Assembly (NCBI RefSeq): GCF_021608135.1
Contig: NZ_JAKIHL010000034.1
Span: 1-39,653 of the forward strand
DNA length: 39,653 nucleotides
Reading direction: 5' to 3'
From: Microaerobacter geothermalis
Lineage (GTDB): Bacteria; Bacillota; Bacilli; DSM-22679
How positions within the stretch are numbered: position 1 is the first letter of the stretch; every line of letters starts with the position of its first letter. The position numbers and the translations under genes are program-made. Below, in pieces: positions 18,855-27,713 of this stretch. Below the pieces are notes generated by a model, which searched no databases, was not told the origin of the DNA, and saw only the letters and a list, made by a program, of their open reading frames with translations.

Positions 18855-21359
18855 CTAAACCACGCTTTTTGGCCTCTCGATCGGGTTATTTCCGGGGATT
18901 GATATAGTTGCCCATTCTGGGATGTATGGATCTATCTTTGCCACAAGAACCGTCATATCATCCAATATGTCTCCCTGATGATACCTGACAACTTTCTCCA
19001 ACAGAATATCTGCTACTTCCTGGGGATCAAGTGTTTTGATTTCAGATATTAATCTTTTTATCCATGCTTCTTTGTTTTGGGTAACCCTTTCCGCATCATA
19101 GATGCCATCAGAAACCATAATAAGCAAGTCTCCCGGTTTTAGCTGAATCGACACCACATCCACATCAATCTCATGTAAAATGCCGATGGGCAGGTTATTT
19201 GCGGTTACATGCAATACTTGATCCCCTCTCATAATAAAACTGGGGGTTGACCCTACTTTCATAAATCTGGCATTTGCACTGTGGAGATCAATGATTGCCA
19301 AATCAAGCGTAGCAAATATCTCATCATTTGTCCGTAACGACAAAATGGAATTGACACTTTTAATGGCTAACGTTTCATCTATTCCTGAACGAAGAATTTG
19401 TTGGAGAAGTTCTAACGTTTCACTGCTTTCTTTATAGGCCCGTTCCCCATTTCCCATTCCATCACTAATGGCTAAGACGTACTTGCCATTTCCAAGATCA
19501 GTCATCGAGAAACAATCTCCCGAAAGCCACCCCCCTCCTTTGGCTACACTGGCTGCTCCCGTTTCTACCTGATATGCCTTTGCCGAACCCAGACACATCG
19601 TGCAATAACCATCAGTAAAGGCATGGCATTCCTTTTTTAAAACAGTGATATTCTCCTGTAAAATATCAGATAATAAAGGAGCCACAATTTTTTCGCACTC
19701 ATCACGCCCATAACAGGTGGGTTGGCTAATTTCAATATCTACATTTCCTTGCTCCAAATTGATGATCTCTACATTTCTGATCGTCAAACCCAGTTCCTCC
19801 AGACGATCCATTATTTGCTGCTCCTGAACATTTAATTCTTGGCTTTCCCGTTGTATTTCCTGGGAAAAGTCATTCATTACTTTTGAAATTCCCAGCAACT
19901 GATCTGCCACTATCCTCCTCGCTTCTCCCACTTGCTTCTTCAATATCAATTGGTGCTGGTATGTTTCATATTCTGATTTCATCTGTTGAATAAACTGACT
20001 TGATTTAATGCATTTATTTAGAAAAGGTTCGGGCACATCAGATAAGGATATCAATCTTCCCCTTTCCAGCAACCCAATCATGTCTTTCATAAGTCCATAC
20101 GTATGATCAAATTCCTTATTCCAGCATCGTTCCTTTTTAAAGCATCGATTACACGTTGTCTCTGTTACTATGCTCAGAAAAAAATCATAATGACGTTCTT
20201 TTCCTTCCTTCCCTTGAAATATTTGATGATTGAAACTCTTGGAAAGTCGCTTAAATAAATCGGAAAACATTTGCACCTTAGTGGCTGTTGCATCACGTAA
20301 TTTTGTTACATATTCCTGTTGAGAATAAAGGTGTTCAGGCGTACCTGGAATATATCTGGAAATATTTTTAAAAACAAATGGTGGAATTAGAAAAAAGAAA
20401 AATACTGAAACAAAGGTTTCCACGGTGCTTATCCACAGATTTTGCTTATCTCCAGCATAAATCGTAAGAATGGCCGAACCAACGATAAACCCAATGGCTA
20501 CCCCCCATTTTTTTCCTTCTTTCAGCAAACCTGCCAATAATCCAGAAAAAGCAAGGAGACCAATCTGATCGATAAAGTTAACGTCAGCTAGGCTTAAGAT
20601 TAATCCAATTACCACACCAACGGCTGCCCCAATGGCCCCTCCCCCAACATAAGCAAATATCAATATCAAAAATCGGGATAAAATATGTTCTACGGAATAT
20701 CCATTAACCATCCAACCTACCGTACCCGTTAAGACTGAGGCAAGGAATATCATAAGACATACAATTTCTTCCTGCTTCAAATGATGATGATGCTTTTCCA
20801 AAACAATAATAGGAAGTGCCTGGATAAAAATTAAGGTTAATACCATGCTTAAAATGGACTCAACGCTGTTCATCAGCCAGGCATATCCTGTCAATTGGTT
20901 ATAAATGAAATCAACAGCCGCACCTGATATAAAAACAGAGAAAAAAACCATGACCGGTAAGGCTGATATATCCTGAACAGGGATCCTTTTCTTTTTATAC
21001 ATCATTTGTTGAAGAATCAGATAAAAGCCAACAGAGATCATTGTCCCCCAAAACAAAGGAAGGGATTGGGTTCCTGAGCCCAATAACAATGCAAATATGA
21101 GAAGAGGCATTTTTGACCGCCGCAAATAAACCATCACGGCCACGTACGGAACGGAAAAAGGGGCAATTTCAGAAAGAATGATAGCGCGACCCAATAAGAA
21201 AGCGATGACAAGGGACAAAATTTGCCATTGGATGAATATTTTTTCATATAATTTCATACCTTTAGACTGTATCCAAGATACTCCTTGAACCCATTTCTCC
21301 GTACCGGAAAAAGGCTGTGAGATGATTTGATTTTCCTTTCTTAACAAAATTTCCACCAC
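18855..21359 (-). CDS. spoIIE: Stage II sporulation protein E (PP2C-type phosphatase)
   Basis: Dephosphorylates SpoIIAA-P in the forespore, releasing sigma-F, and takes part in polar septum formation with FtsZ. About ten membrane helices occupy residues 45-330, followed by a cytoplasmic regulatory region with cysteines (CNRCFKKERC, 403-412). The PPM phosphatase domain from about 590 has metal ligands in SDGMGNG (D633), SDGIYDAE (D751) and DDMTVL (about 800). The length of 834 is close to B. subtilis SpoIIE. The start is uncertain: GTG at 21359 directly abuts AGAAGG, while TTG at 21347 has AGAAGGTGG at better spacing. Confidence 0.96.
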   Translation of the reverse strand: MVEILLRKENQIISQPFSGTEKWVQGVSWIQSKGMKLYEKIFIQWQILSLVIAFLLGRAIILSEIAPFSVPYVAVMVYLRRSKMPLLIFALLLGSGTQSLPLFWGTMISVGFYLILQQMMYKKKRIPVQDISALPVMVFFSVFISGAAVDFIYNQLTGYAWLMNSVESILSMVLTLIFIQALPIIVLEKHHHHLKQEEIVCLMIFLASVLTGTVGWMVNGYSVEHILSRFLILIFAYVGGGAIGAAVGVVIGLILSLADVNFIDQIGLLAFSGLLAGLLKEGKKWGVAIGFIVGSAILTIYAGDKQNLWISTVETFVSVFFFFLIPPFVFKNISRYIPGTPEHLYSQQEYVTKLRDATATKVQMFSDLFKRLSKSFNHQIFQGKEGKERHYDFFLSIVTETTCNRCFKKERCWNKEFDHTYGLMKDMIGLLERGRLISLSDVPEPFLNKCIKSSQFIQQMKSEYETYQHQLILKKQVGEARRIVADQLLGISKVMNDFSQEIQRESQELNVQEQQIMDRLEELGLTIRNVEIINLEQGNVDIEISQPTCYGRDECEKIVAPLLSDILQENITVLKKECHAFTDGYCTMCLGSAKAYQVETGAASVAKGGGWLSGDCFSMTDLGNGKYVLAISDGMGNGERAYKESSETLELLQQILRSGIDETLAIKSVNSILSLRTNDEIFATLDLAIIDLHSANARFMKVGSTPSFIMRGDQVLHVTANNLPIGILHEIDVDVVSIQLKPGDLLIMVSDGIYDAERVTQNKEAWIKRLISEIKTLDPQEVADILLEKVVRYHQGDILDDMTVLVAKIDPYIPEWATISIPGNNPIERPKSVV

Positions 21360-21379
21360 CTTCTAACATTGTGGTTTCC

Positions 21380-21414
21380 ATTATACATAGGATGTTCTAT
21401 TTATTTTGTCAAAA
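21380..21414 (-). promoter_or_regulatory. Spo0A-dependent spoIIE promoter with 21-bp spacer
   Basis: On the minus strand TTGACA (21407-21412) and TATAAT (21380-21385) are separated by 21 bases, too long for an ordinary sigma-A promoter but the known arrangement of Spo0A-activated spoIIE/spoIIG promoters. A 10/10 match to the 0A box TTTGTCRAAA lies on the plus strand at 21405-21414, over the -35. Weaker box-like sequences (TGTCGGAA near 21438-21445, TTTGTCTATC near 21469-21478) lie upstream. The start would be near 21373, about 14-26 bases before the coding start. Confidence 0.85.
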
Positions 21415-21481
21415 TAGGAAGTCTAGAATAAAAAAAATTCCGACACAAATTCCGGAATATATGACAGAGATAGACAAAAAT

Positions 21482-21505
21482 AAAAACACGTGGATACACG
21501 TGTTT
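21482..21505 (-). terminator. Terminator of the tRNA-Met gene
   Basis: AAACACGTG pairs with CACGTGTTT (21484-21505, 4-base loop); on the minus strand it is followed by TTATTTTTG. It lies 37 bases downstream of the tRNA and upstream of the spoIIE promoter. Confidence 0.75.
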
Positions 21506-21542
21506 GCAGCGATATATGGTATAGGCAATTATTGAACATAAA

Positions 21543-21619
21543 TGGTAGCGGCGGAGGGGATCGAACCCCCGACCTCACGGGTATGAACCGTACGCTCTAG
21601 CCAGCTGAGCTACGCCGCC
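21543..21619 (-). tRNA. tRNA-Met (anticodon CAU), elongator type
   Basis: A 77-base cloverleaf on the minus strand with an encoded CCA end. Acceptor GGCGGCG pairs with CGCCGCT (G1-U72), the D arm begins GCTCAGCTGG, the anticodon loop carries CAT between ACGGTT and ACCCGT, and the T arm has GGTTCGATCC. The acceptor stem and D arm are not those of the initiator tRNA, and the anticodon stem lacks its three G-C pairs, so this is elongator Met. A lysidine-modified Ile2 identity is less likely. B. subtilis has a Met tRNA at the same place between yabR and spoIIE. Confidence 0.95.
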
Positions 21620-21645
21620 ACAAAAATAAACAAGTCACATTCTCT

Positions 21646-21675
21646 ATAATATAATAAATCCATGCTTTCTGTCAA
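21646..21675 (-). promoter_or_regulatory. Sigma-A promoter of tRNA-Met
   Basis: On the minus strand TTGACA (21670-21675) is followed by TATATT after 16 bases (21648-21653) or TATTAT after 18 (21646-21651). It lies just after the terminator at 21689. Confidence 0.75.
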
Positions 21676-21688
21676 GAATCCATTCGTC

Positions 21689-21710
21689 AAAAAGCACCCC
21701 GAAGGGTGCA
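21689..21710 (-). terminator. Terminator of the S1-domain gene
   Basis: GCACCC, a TTCG tetraloop, GGGTGC and five U on the minus strand, about 30 bases after the stop at 21742. Confidence 0.88.
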
Positions 21711-21741
21711 TGTATTTACCATACTACTTATAATACGAAAA

Positions 21742-22167
21742 TTAAGCCCTCCTGCCTCCTCGACCTCCCCGTTTAGCTTCCGTGTTCCTTTTAAGGGAGG
21801 ATAGCCTTTCCTCGCTATCTTTCAAGAAACGGTTCATCTTATCCTCAAAAGATAATGAGCTATCCACTTTTTCTCTGGGTCGGCCACTCCTCTGATGGCG
21901 TTCCTTCCCGGGGAAATGCTTGGGAGTGGGATTCTCTTTGGCTTTTCTAATAGATAATCCTATTTTCCCATCATTTTCAACATTAATGACTTTGACGGTC
22001 ACGATATCTTCTACCTTCAGAATATCGTTCACATTTTTCACGTAATTATCAGCGATCTCAGAAATATGAACAAGACCGGTTACTCCACCTGGCAGCTCCA
22101 CAAAGGCCCCAAAATGGGTAATTCCTGTTACCTTTCCTTCAACCTTGCTGCCGATTTCAATTGCCAT
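21742..22167 (-). CDS. yabR: S1 RNA-binding domain protein (YabR-like)
   Basis: A small RNA-binding protein of 141 residues. A single S1 domain occupies about 1-75 (GSKVEGKVTGITHFGAFVEL, GLVHISEIADNYVKNV, GKIGLSIRKAK), followed by a basic, probably disordered tail ending RGGRGGRRA. Related Firmicutes proteins associate with ribosomes, so a translation-related role is likely but not shown here. The SD AAGGAGG is strong, though 12 bases from the ATG. It has its own promoter and terminator, separating it from divIC. Confidence 0.88.
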   Translation of the reverse strand: MAIEIGSKVEGKVTGITHFGAFVELPGGVTGLVHISEIADNYVKNVNDILKVEDIVTVKVINVENDGKIGLSIRKAKENPTPKHFPGKERHQRSGRPREKVDSSLSFEDKMNRFLKDSEERLSSLKRNTEAKRGGRGGRRA

Positions 22168-22214
22168 AAATTAAAAGATCCTCCTTGATAAAAATAAATG
22201 ATTGGCTAACTTAG

Positions 22215-22244
22215 ATTATACATAAGCAAAAAAAAAGGTGTCAA
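22215..22244 (-). promoter_or_regulatory. Sigma-A promoter of yabR
   Basis: On the minus strand TTGACA (22239-22244), an 18-base spacer containing a run of nine T, and TATAAT (22215-22220). Confidence 0.8.
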
Positions 22245-22269
22245 GAAAAATGTCTTTTACTCTGATCTG

Positions 22270-22587
22270 CTAATTGGATGGGATAATAAACAGGATTTCT
22301 CCCGGTTTAGCCAAAAAATAGTATTTCCTTGCTAGTTCAGCGACATACTCCTCATCGTTAAGTTTATTCACCTGCTGGTTTAGCTCCTTATATTCCCGAT
22401 ACACTTCTTCTCTCTCTTTTTGATATTGCGTTAATTCAAACTGTTTTTGTTTAATGATGAGAGATTGATCATACCACGTATAAATGGCCCACGCCATAAA
22501 TAATATCAATATACCCATCATTAACCTTAATCTTCTTTTTTGCCCCTTATTCACCATATCCTGCATTTGTTGGGACATCGTTTTCAC
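22270..22587 (-). CDS. divIC: Septum protein DivIC (FtsB family)
   Basis: A small bitopic division protein that pairs with FtsL and DivIB at the septum. Of 105 residues, about 1-20 are cytoplasmic and basic, about 21-40 form a membrane helix (LMMGILILFMAWAIYTW), and 42-85 form a coiled coil (QKQFELTQYQKEREEV, LNQQVNKLND). A short C-terminal tail (YYFLAKPGEILFIIP) is typical of the FtsB/DivIC family. It is 14 bases from yabQ, as in B. subtilis, where yabP-yabQ-divIC are adjacent. Confidence 0.9.
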   Translation of the reverse strand: MKTMSQQMQDMVNKGQKRRLRLMMGILILFMAWAIYTWYDQSLIIKQKQFELTQYQKEREEVYREYKELNQQVNKLNDEEYVAELARKYYFLAKPGEILFIIPSN

Positions 22588-22601
22588 CTCGAATAAAGAA
22601 G

Positions 22602-23195
22602 TTATTTTTTCTTTGAAAATAATTTCTTTATTCTTTGAAAAAACCCTTTTTTATTGTAACTTCTATTTTGTTCCTTATTCTTGTTTCCCCAAACCCTGTT
22701 AAATGGACGCATCAACCATAGGAACATCCATGTTAATAAATGATACAGCTTAAGAATAATCCACCATACTATCGTTAAAGCTGAAATGAAGATGATCTGT
22801 ACACTTCTCAAAAGAAAACGGAAAAGGAAGATCAGCGGCTTAATGACTATGAAATGAATCATTTTTTTAACTGATTCATACAATTGAATCAACCATCTCA
22901 CCAAGCCTATCAAAAACCGCATCATCAAACTACTCATAAAATAAAAGTATAAAATGCCTCCCAGGAAAAGACCCAAAAAAATATAAATTCTTACTTCTCC
23001 ATCGTTAACAAACAGGAGGGTAAAAAAAACCAATGGAATGGCAAAAAACCAATATAACAGGTCTGTTAGAAACAAAAAGAATTTAGATAACCTAAGAAAG
23101 ATTCGAAATACCCGGTAAATATCAAAGAGTAAGCCTAAAGCAATTCCGTTGACAACCGTCCACAAAAAGGTATGAAATTGTACGATGATGCTCAC
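22602..23195 (-). CDS. yabQ: Sporulation membrane protein YabQ
   Basis: A 197-residue membrane protein with about five hydrophobic segments, starting FHTFLWTVVNGIALGLLFDIYRV-like at the N-terminus and ending in a very basic tail rich in lysine. In B. subtilis YabQ is needed for spore cortex formation and is made in the mother cell. The start is GTG, overlapping the yabP TGA stop by 4 bases (GTGA). The family call rests on the N-terminal sequence and position; the rest is poorly conserved. Confidence 0.88.
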   Translation of the reverse strand: MSIIVQFHTFLWTVVNGIALGLLFDIYRVFRIFLRLSKFFLFLTDLLYWFFAIPLVFFTLLFVNDGEVRIYIFLGLFLGGILYFYFMSSLMMRFLIGLVRWLIQLYESVKKMIHFIVIKPLIFLFRFLLRSVQIIFISALTIVWWIILKLYHLLTWMFLWLMRPFNRVWGNKNKEQNRSYNKKGFFQRIKKLFSKKK

Positions 23196-23476
23196 TTAAA
23201 TAATCTGCTAAAGAAACCTTTAGCTTTCTCCGATGAGTAACCTTCATCCAAATAACCAATATCATACACCGTACCTTGAATGGAAACCATACCTTGTTCC
23301 AAATTCAAGTGTTTCATATGAAGGTTGATCCCTCTGATGGCTAAAAAACCCTTTTCTGTTTCCAAAATAAATTCTTCGCTGTCAAAACTCTCTACCTGAA
23401 TAACGCCTGAAATCTCCAATTTTTCTCGATTTACAAGGACAACTTCATGCCTTTTTTTCTTCATATCTTCCACCAT
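23192..23476 (-). CDS. yabP: Sporulation protein YabP
   Basis: A 94-residue protein of the YabP/YqfC family, linked in B. subtilis to cortex formation under sigma-E. The diagnostic blocks are LEISGVIQVESFDSEEFIL, GFLAIRGINLHMKHL and the C-terminal KAKGFFSRLFK. ATG at 23476 is chosen because AAAGGAGG lies upstream (11 bases) and the length fits the family; an ATG at 23524 would add 16 residues without an SD. I could not identify a clear sigma-E promoter. Confidence 0.92.
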   Translation of the reverse strand: MVEDMKKKRHEVVLVNREKLEISGVIQVESFDSEEFILETEKGFLAIRGINLHMKHLNLEQGMVSIQGTVYDIGYLDEGYSSEKAKGFFSRLFK

Positions 23477-23524
23477 AACACGTCCATCCTCCTTTGTACC
23501 CATGTTATGGTGAATTTGTCCCAT

Positions 23525-23794
23525 TTAGAACAATTTTTCTTCTATCCGTTCCTCTTTTATGACATTGTATAATTGGCCAGCATCCCCTTTTTTTACATGT
23601 TCATCCAGCTTTTCGACTTGAACGGTTATGATCTTTTGCCCGAATCGGATTGAAAGGGTATCCCCAATTTTTATAGTACTGCTGGCTTTCCCCTGAACGC
23701 CATTGATCATGACTCTTCCTTGGTCACATATTTCCTTGGCTAACGTTCTTCTTTTGATTAAACGGGAAACCTTTAAAAACTTATCCAGTCTCAT
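23525..23794 (-). CDS. rqcP: RNA-binding S4-domain protein RqcP (Hsp15-like, YabO)
   Basis: Binds 50S-peptidyl-tRNA complexes and acts with RqcH in C-terminal alanine tailing of stalled chains, as shown for B. subtilis RqcP. The 89 residues begin with the S4 motif MRLDKFLKVSRLIKRRTLA and continue with GRVMINGVQGKASSTIKIGD. AAGGAGG precedes the ATG. It is 12 bases after yabN; the C-terminus is acidic and charged. Confidence 0.92.
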   Translation of the reverse strand: MRLDKFLKVSRLIKRRTLAKEICDQGRVMINGVQGKASSTIKIGDTLSIRFGQKIITVQVEKLDEHVKKGDAGQLYNVIKEERIEEKLF

Positions 23795-23806
23795 AATGAT
23801 ACCTCC

Positions 23807-25285
23807 TTAAGAAAAGGATTGGTCTTTCTTAGCTTCCTGCCATAATAATTCCATTTCTTCTAAATTGGTATCCTTCCATTCTTTGGACCCTTGGGACAGA
23901 CGTTTCTCTATATAACGAAATCTCTGCCGAAATTTACGATTGGTCATCATCAATGCTTCTTCCGGATCAATATGAAGAAATCTTGCTAAATTTACCAGGG
24001 CAAATAAAAGATCTCCAAATTCCTCCATTTTTTCTTCCTGGGTATTCGCTTGGATCAGTTCAGTAAATTCTTCGTTTACTTTAGCCAGAACCTCCTCCTC
24101 CCGCTCCCAATCAAAACCCACCTTGGCTGCCCTTTTTTGCAGTTTGATTGCATCCATGAGGGCTGGCAACCCCTTGGGAATTCCATCTAAAACAGAAAGG
24201 GGAGGTTGTCCTTCCTTTTCTGTTTTCTCTAAGGCTTTAATAGCATCCCAATTGCTAACCACCTCCTCAGAATCCCTTACCTTTTGAATGGAAAAAACAT
24301 GGGGATGTCGACGAATCAGCTTTTTATTTAAATGGAAAATCACATCTTCGATGGAAAAATAGCCATTTTCTTCAGCAATCTGGGCATGAAGCATCACCTG
24401 TAAAAGAAGGTCTCCCAACTCCTCTACAAGGGATTCATCATCCTCATCATCAATAGCCTCCAATACCTCATAGGCTTCTTCCAATAAGTATTTTTTCAGG
24501 GATTTGTGCGTCTGTTCCCTATCCCAAGGACACCCTTCAGGGCTTCGCAAAATAGAAACAATTCCCTTCAAATAGTTAAAATCCTTATAAAAAATCTCTT
24601 CTTTACTTGCAGGCGGGACGTAAACAACGGTTAGATTAGTCATTTCCATCAACCGGTCCAATTCATAGAGAGGTATGGATTGAATCTCCTCCAAACCATC
24701 TATCCCTATAGCCGTTGCAACAATCACCTGATAATCATCGGGATATACTTCCATCAATGTGAGTTTCACATCTGACGCGATGACTTTGTCATATACTTGA
24801 GCAATTATGGTATGTAAATAAGGGTTTAACATTTCTTTTTTTAGATCAACAGCGTCCAACAAGTGAAACCCCTCAATGGGGTCAATTTTTAAACGGGTGA
24901 ATAAAGAATCTAAAAAACTTTGTCCTCCCTTAATGTCAACCGTTATTCCATGTTGACCTGATTCGGATAATAAAAGCTGAACGGTTTTCTCTGCAACGAG
25001 AGGATGGCCTGGAACCGCATAGATCACAGGCTGATTGTTATCTTTCGCAAGCTGAATGAGGGTTTTGCAAATTTCTGGATAAACCATTTCAAACCGCTCA
25101 TAACGATCATAGAGATGATCAAATGAATCAAAGGTTACTCCTTCTTCTTGTAATTGATGAATCACCGGATGTTTTAAAGTCCGGGCATATATTTTCTTTT
25201 TTTTTCGCAAATACCGATAAATTCCAAAGGGCAACTGATTCAAATCACCTGCTCCCAATCCAACAATCACGATCTGCCTACCCAT
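23807..25285 (-). CDS. yabN: Bifunctional tetrapyrrole methylase-like / MazG NTP pyrophosphohydrolase (YabN)
   Basis: A two-domain protein of 492 residues. The N-terminal part (about 1-225) has the SAM-dependent tetrapyrrole methylase fold (IVIVGLGAGDLNQLP, YAVPGHPLVAE), though its substrate in this family is unknown. From about 245 come two MazG repeats: the first with SPEGCPWDREQTHKSL, LLEEAYEVLEAI and LVEELGDLLLQV; the second with GFDWEREEEVLAKV, EEFTEL and EEFGDLLFALVNLAR. MazG enzymes hydrolyse (d)NTPs to NMP and PPi. ATG at 25285 is 9 bases from GGAAGGAG; the ATG at 25294 directly touches the SD and is unlikely. Confidence 0.93.
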   Translation of the reverse strand: MGRQIVIVGLGAGDLNQLPFGIYRYLRKKKKIYARTLKHPVIHQLQEEGVTFDSFDHLYDRYERFEMVYPEICKTLIQLAKDNNQPVIYAVPGHPLVAEKTVQLLLSESGQHGITVDIKGGQSFLDSLFTRLKIDPIEGFHLLDAVDLKKEMLNPYLHTIIAQVYDKVIASDVKLTLMEVYPDDYQVIVATAIGIDGLEEIQSIPLYELDRLMEMTNLTVVYVPPASKEEIFYKDFNYLKGIVSILRSPEGCPWDREQTHKSLKKYLLEEAYEVLEAIDDEDDESLVEELGDLLLQVMLHAQIAEENGYFSIEDVIFHLNKKLIRRHPHVFSIQKVRDSEEVVSNWDAIKALEKTEKEGQPPLSVLDGIPKGLPALMDAIKLQKRAAKVGFDWEREEEVLAKVNEEFTELIQANTQEEKMEEFGDLLFALVNLARFLHIDPEEALMMTNRKFRQRFRYIEKRLSQGSKEWKDTNLEEMELLWQEAKKDQSFS

Positions 25286-25303
25286 GGATTTCATCTCCTT
25301 CCT

Positions 25304-26938
25304 TTAAGAATCCTTTAATAGACGAAACCGTTCCAAAAAAGGAATGTACCGCTTCATCTTGGGTACCACTTCCAAATCCCTCCTGGTTAAAGCACCAGAA
25401 ATAAATAAAGAAATTCCGTATACGAAGGCCCCAACAGAAATAGAAAAAAACGTCACAATGGCTTCGAATGCCCTCCCGGGAGACATCACATATTGTAAAC
25501 TAAACGCCGATCCTTCCATGACAAGGAAAACGATTCCCGCCATAATAGCAACGGCTGTTAAAGGCTTCATCAGAAATGAAGCGTAAGAAAAAGCAACTCC
25601 CGTTGATTTATTTAATCCAATCATGTTTAATATGGTTGCAATCATATAAGCCAATACCGTAGCCAGAGCAGCCCCCACAATGCCCAAAAAAGGGATGAGA
25701 GCAAAGTTTAGTGCGATCTTAAACATAACTCCAATAATTAAGTTTCGTGCAGGAAGTACCACATGGCCCAATCCTTGCAATATTCCGGCAGATGTAATTC
25801 CCAATGTAGAAAACACGCTGGTAAAAGCAAGGACTGCCATTGCTAAAGTTCCATCATTATCTTGATAAAGGGTAATATTTACAGGTTCGGCAATCACTGC
25901 CAATCCTATGGAAGCAGGCAATCCCAATAGCAGAGTAAGCCTCATAGCCAATTCTGTTCTGGCTGCAATGATCTCCCCTTGATTTAATGCTTTCGCTTCC
26001 GAAATGGAAGGGACCAAAGCAAGGGATAAGGAAGTAGCAAAAAAGGCAACAAATTGGACAAGGGGCTGGCCTCGATCATATATTCCTTTTAATTCCGTAG
26101 CTTGGTCTTTGGTTTCCCCCATGGACTGTAAAATATTTAAGATGGTTGCCGAATCGGCCAATTGCATTAGGGGCAATACAACGGCTCCAAGGCAAATGGG
26201 CAAAGCAATATATAAAATTTTGCCCATTAACTGCAAAGCACTTTCCTTAGGAAGTGAAGAAGCCTCTCTAGCAGAAATATCCTTTTGAACAACCTGGTTT
26301 CTTCTCCAAAAGAACAGCAGGACAAAAAGAGCCATTAAAGCACCAGTGAAAGCCCCAAAAACGGCCCCGGAGCCTGCATAATATACATCAAATCCATTGT
26401 TAATAAACCAGTAAGATAAGACCAAAATTGTAATAACCCGAACGATTTGTTCAGATATTTGAGAAACCGCAGTAGGTATCATGTTCTGATGACCTTGAAA
26501 ATATCCTCTTAAGGATGCCATAAACGGAACAATTAGTAGAGCATATGAAACGGTTCGAATGGGAAGAACCAGTCGACTGTCCCCCCATAAAGCAGCGATC
26601 AGTGGGGCTCCAAAGTATAAGGCAAGAAAGAACAAAAGACCGGTAATCGTAAGAATGAAGGAAGATATCCTAAATATTCTTTTGGCTCCATCTACATCCC
26701 CTAGAGTAAGCCTTTCCGAAACCATCTTGGAAATGGCAATGGGAATTCCCGCTGTAGCAAAGATCAATAACGTACTGTATAGGGGATAAACGGCATTATA
26801 TACATAAAGCCCTTCATTTCCGGTAATATTTTGATATGGGATGCGATAAACAACCCCCAATAATTTAGATAGAAGGGCAGCCGCACCCAAAATGGCAGCT
26901 CCCTTGATAAAGGAGCTTGTTTGCAATTTCGACGTCAT
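25304..26938 (-). CDS. yabM: MOP-family lipid flippase, SpoVB/YabM-like
   Basis: A polytopic membrane protein of 544 residues with about 14 helices, of the polysaccharide exporter family (KGAAILGAAALLSKLLGVVYRIPYQNITGNEGLYVY at the start, divided by a short cytoplasmic loop; RGYFQGHQNMIPTAVSQ). B. subtilis has yabM here; SpoVB, its paralog, is needed for cortex synthesis and may move lipid II, so a peptidoglycan-precursor or related role is possible but unproven for this copy. It has its own extended -10 promoter after the spoVT terminator. Confidence 0.9.
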   Translation of the reverse strand: MTSKLQTSSFIKGAAILGAAALLSKLLGVVYRIPYQNITGNEGLYVYNAVYPLYSTLLIFATAGIPIAISKMVSERLTLGDVDGAKRIFRISSFILTITGLLFFLALYFGAPLIAALWGDSRLVLPIRTVSYALLIVPFMASLRGYFQGHQNMIPTAVSQISEQIVRVITILVLSYWFINNGFDVYYAGSGAVFGAFTGALMALFVLLFFWRRNQVVQKDISAREASSLPKESALQLMGKILYIALPICLGAVVLPLMQLADSATILNILQSMGETKDQATELKGIYDRGQPLVQFVAFFATSLSLALVPSISEAKALNQGEIIAARTELAMRLTLLLGLPASIGLAVIAEPVNITLYQDNDGTLAMAVLAFTSVFSTLGITSAGILQGLGHVVLPARNLIIGVMFKIALNFALIPFLGIVGAALATVLAYMIATILNMIGLNKSTGVAFSYASFLMKPLTAVAIMAGIVFLVMEGSAFSLQYVMSPGRAFEAIVTFFSISVGAFVYGISLFISGALTRRDLEVVPKMKRYIPFLERFRLLKDS

Positions 26939-26969
26939 AGAGAATCTCCTCTCAATACAAACTGAGGCT

Positions 26970-26997
26970 ATTATAACACAGTTCCGGATGCATGTAA
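26970..26997 (-). promoter_or_regulatory. Sigma-A promoter of yabM, extended -10
   Basis: On the minus strand TTACAT (26992-26997), 16 bases, then TGTTATAAT, with the -10 hexamer at 26970-26975. The TG supports the weak -35. Confidence 0.7.
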
Positions 26998-27002
26998 TTG
27001 GT

Positions 27003-27033
27003 CAAAAGAAAAGCAGGTGGTTCACCTGCTTTT
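27003..27033 (-). terminator. Terminator of spoVT
   Basis: AAAAGCAGGTG pairs perfectly with CACCTGCTTTT around a 3-base loop and continues into TTTTCTTTTG on the minus strand. The spoVT stop codon overlaps the upstream arm. Confidence 0.88.
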
Positions 27034-27574
27034 ACTGTTCCATTTGTTTGGCTAAAAACCCTGCTGCAGTTTCTGCCATTTTTAGCTCTAAGTCACTCAT
27101 TTTTTTGTTATCTTCCTTCGTCAGAAGGATAACAGCTCCTATAGGATCTCCCGCCGCTACAATCGGAGATATGGTGAAGGAGGTATAAGTTTCTGGCATG
27201 TCTCGAATAATTTCATATTCGCCTTTATTGGTCTCCAATCTGCTTCTGCGTTCCTCCATAGAATTTTCAATAACTGGACCGATCCCTTTTTCCATGTATT
27301 CCTTCTTGGATGCACCTGATACGGCAATAATGCTGTCTCTGTCGCAAATAAGTGTGATATGGTTTAAGCTTTCATATAACGAATCTGCGTACTCCTTAGC
27401 AAAATCTCCAAGTTCACCAATGGGAGAATATTTTTTTAATATGACTTCTCCATCCCGGTCAACAAAAATCTCTAATGGGTCGCCTTCTCTTATCCGAAGT
27501 GTTCTACGTATTTCTTTGGGAATCACTACGCGACCTAGGTCATCAATCCGACGAACAATTCCAGTCGCTTTCAT
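27032..27574 (-). CDS. spoVT: Stage V sporulation regulator SpoVT (AbrB family)
   Basis: A forespore transcription factor that tunes sigma-G genes. The 180 residues comprise an AbrB-type swapped-hairpin DNA-binding domain (1-50: MKATGIVRRIDDLGRVVIPK, EGDPLEIFVDRDGEVILKKY) and a C-terminal GAF-like domain (HITLICDRDSIIAVSG, PIVAAGDPIGAVILLT). The length agrees with B. subtilis SpoVT (178). A GTGAGG SD lies about 10 bases from the ATG. A sigma-G promoter would be expected in the 139-base gap to prsA, but no match is convincing. Confidence 0.96.
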   Translation of the reverse strand: MKATGIVRRIDDLGRVVIPKEIRRTLRIREGDPLEIFVDRDGEVILKKYSPIGELGDFAKEYADSLYESLNHITLICDRDSIIAVSGASKKEYMEKGIGPVIENSMEERRSRLETNKGEYEIIRDMPETYTSFTISPIVAAGDPIGAVILLTKEDNKKMSDLELKMAETAAGFLAKQMEQ

Positions 27575-27713
27575 AATCTTGATGCCTCACTTTCTATGGT
27601 GTTATCATTATTAATGGTTTCCAAATCACTGTAATTTTAGCGATTCTTGACCATAGTATTTATCTCCACCAAAGATAATATTCACCTACGGGGAGCTAAG
27701 AGAATGCCCAAAA

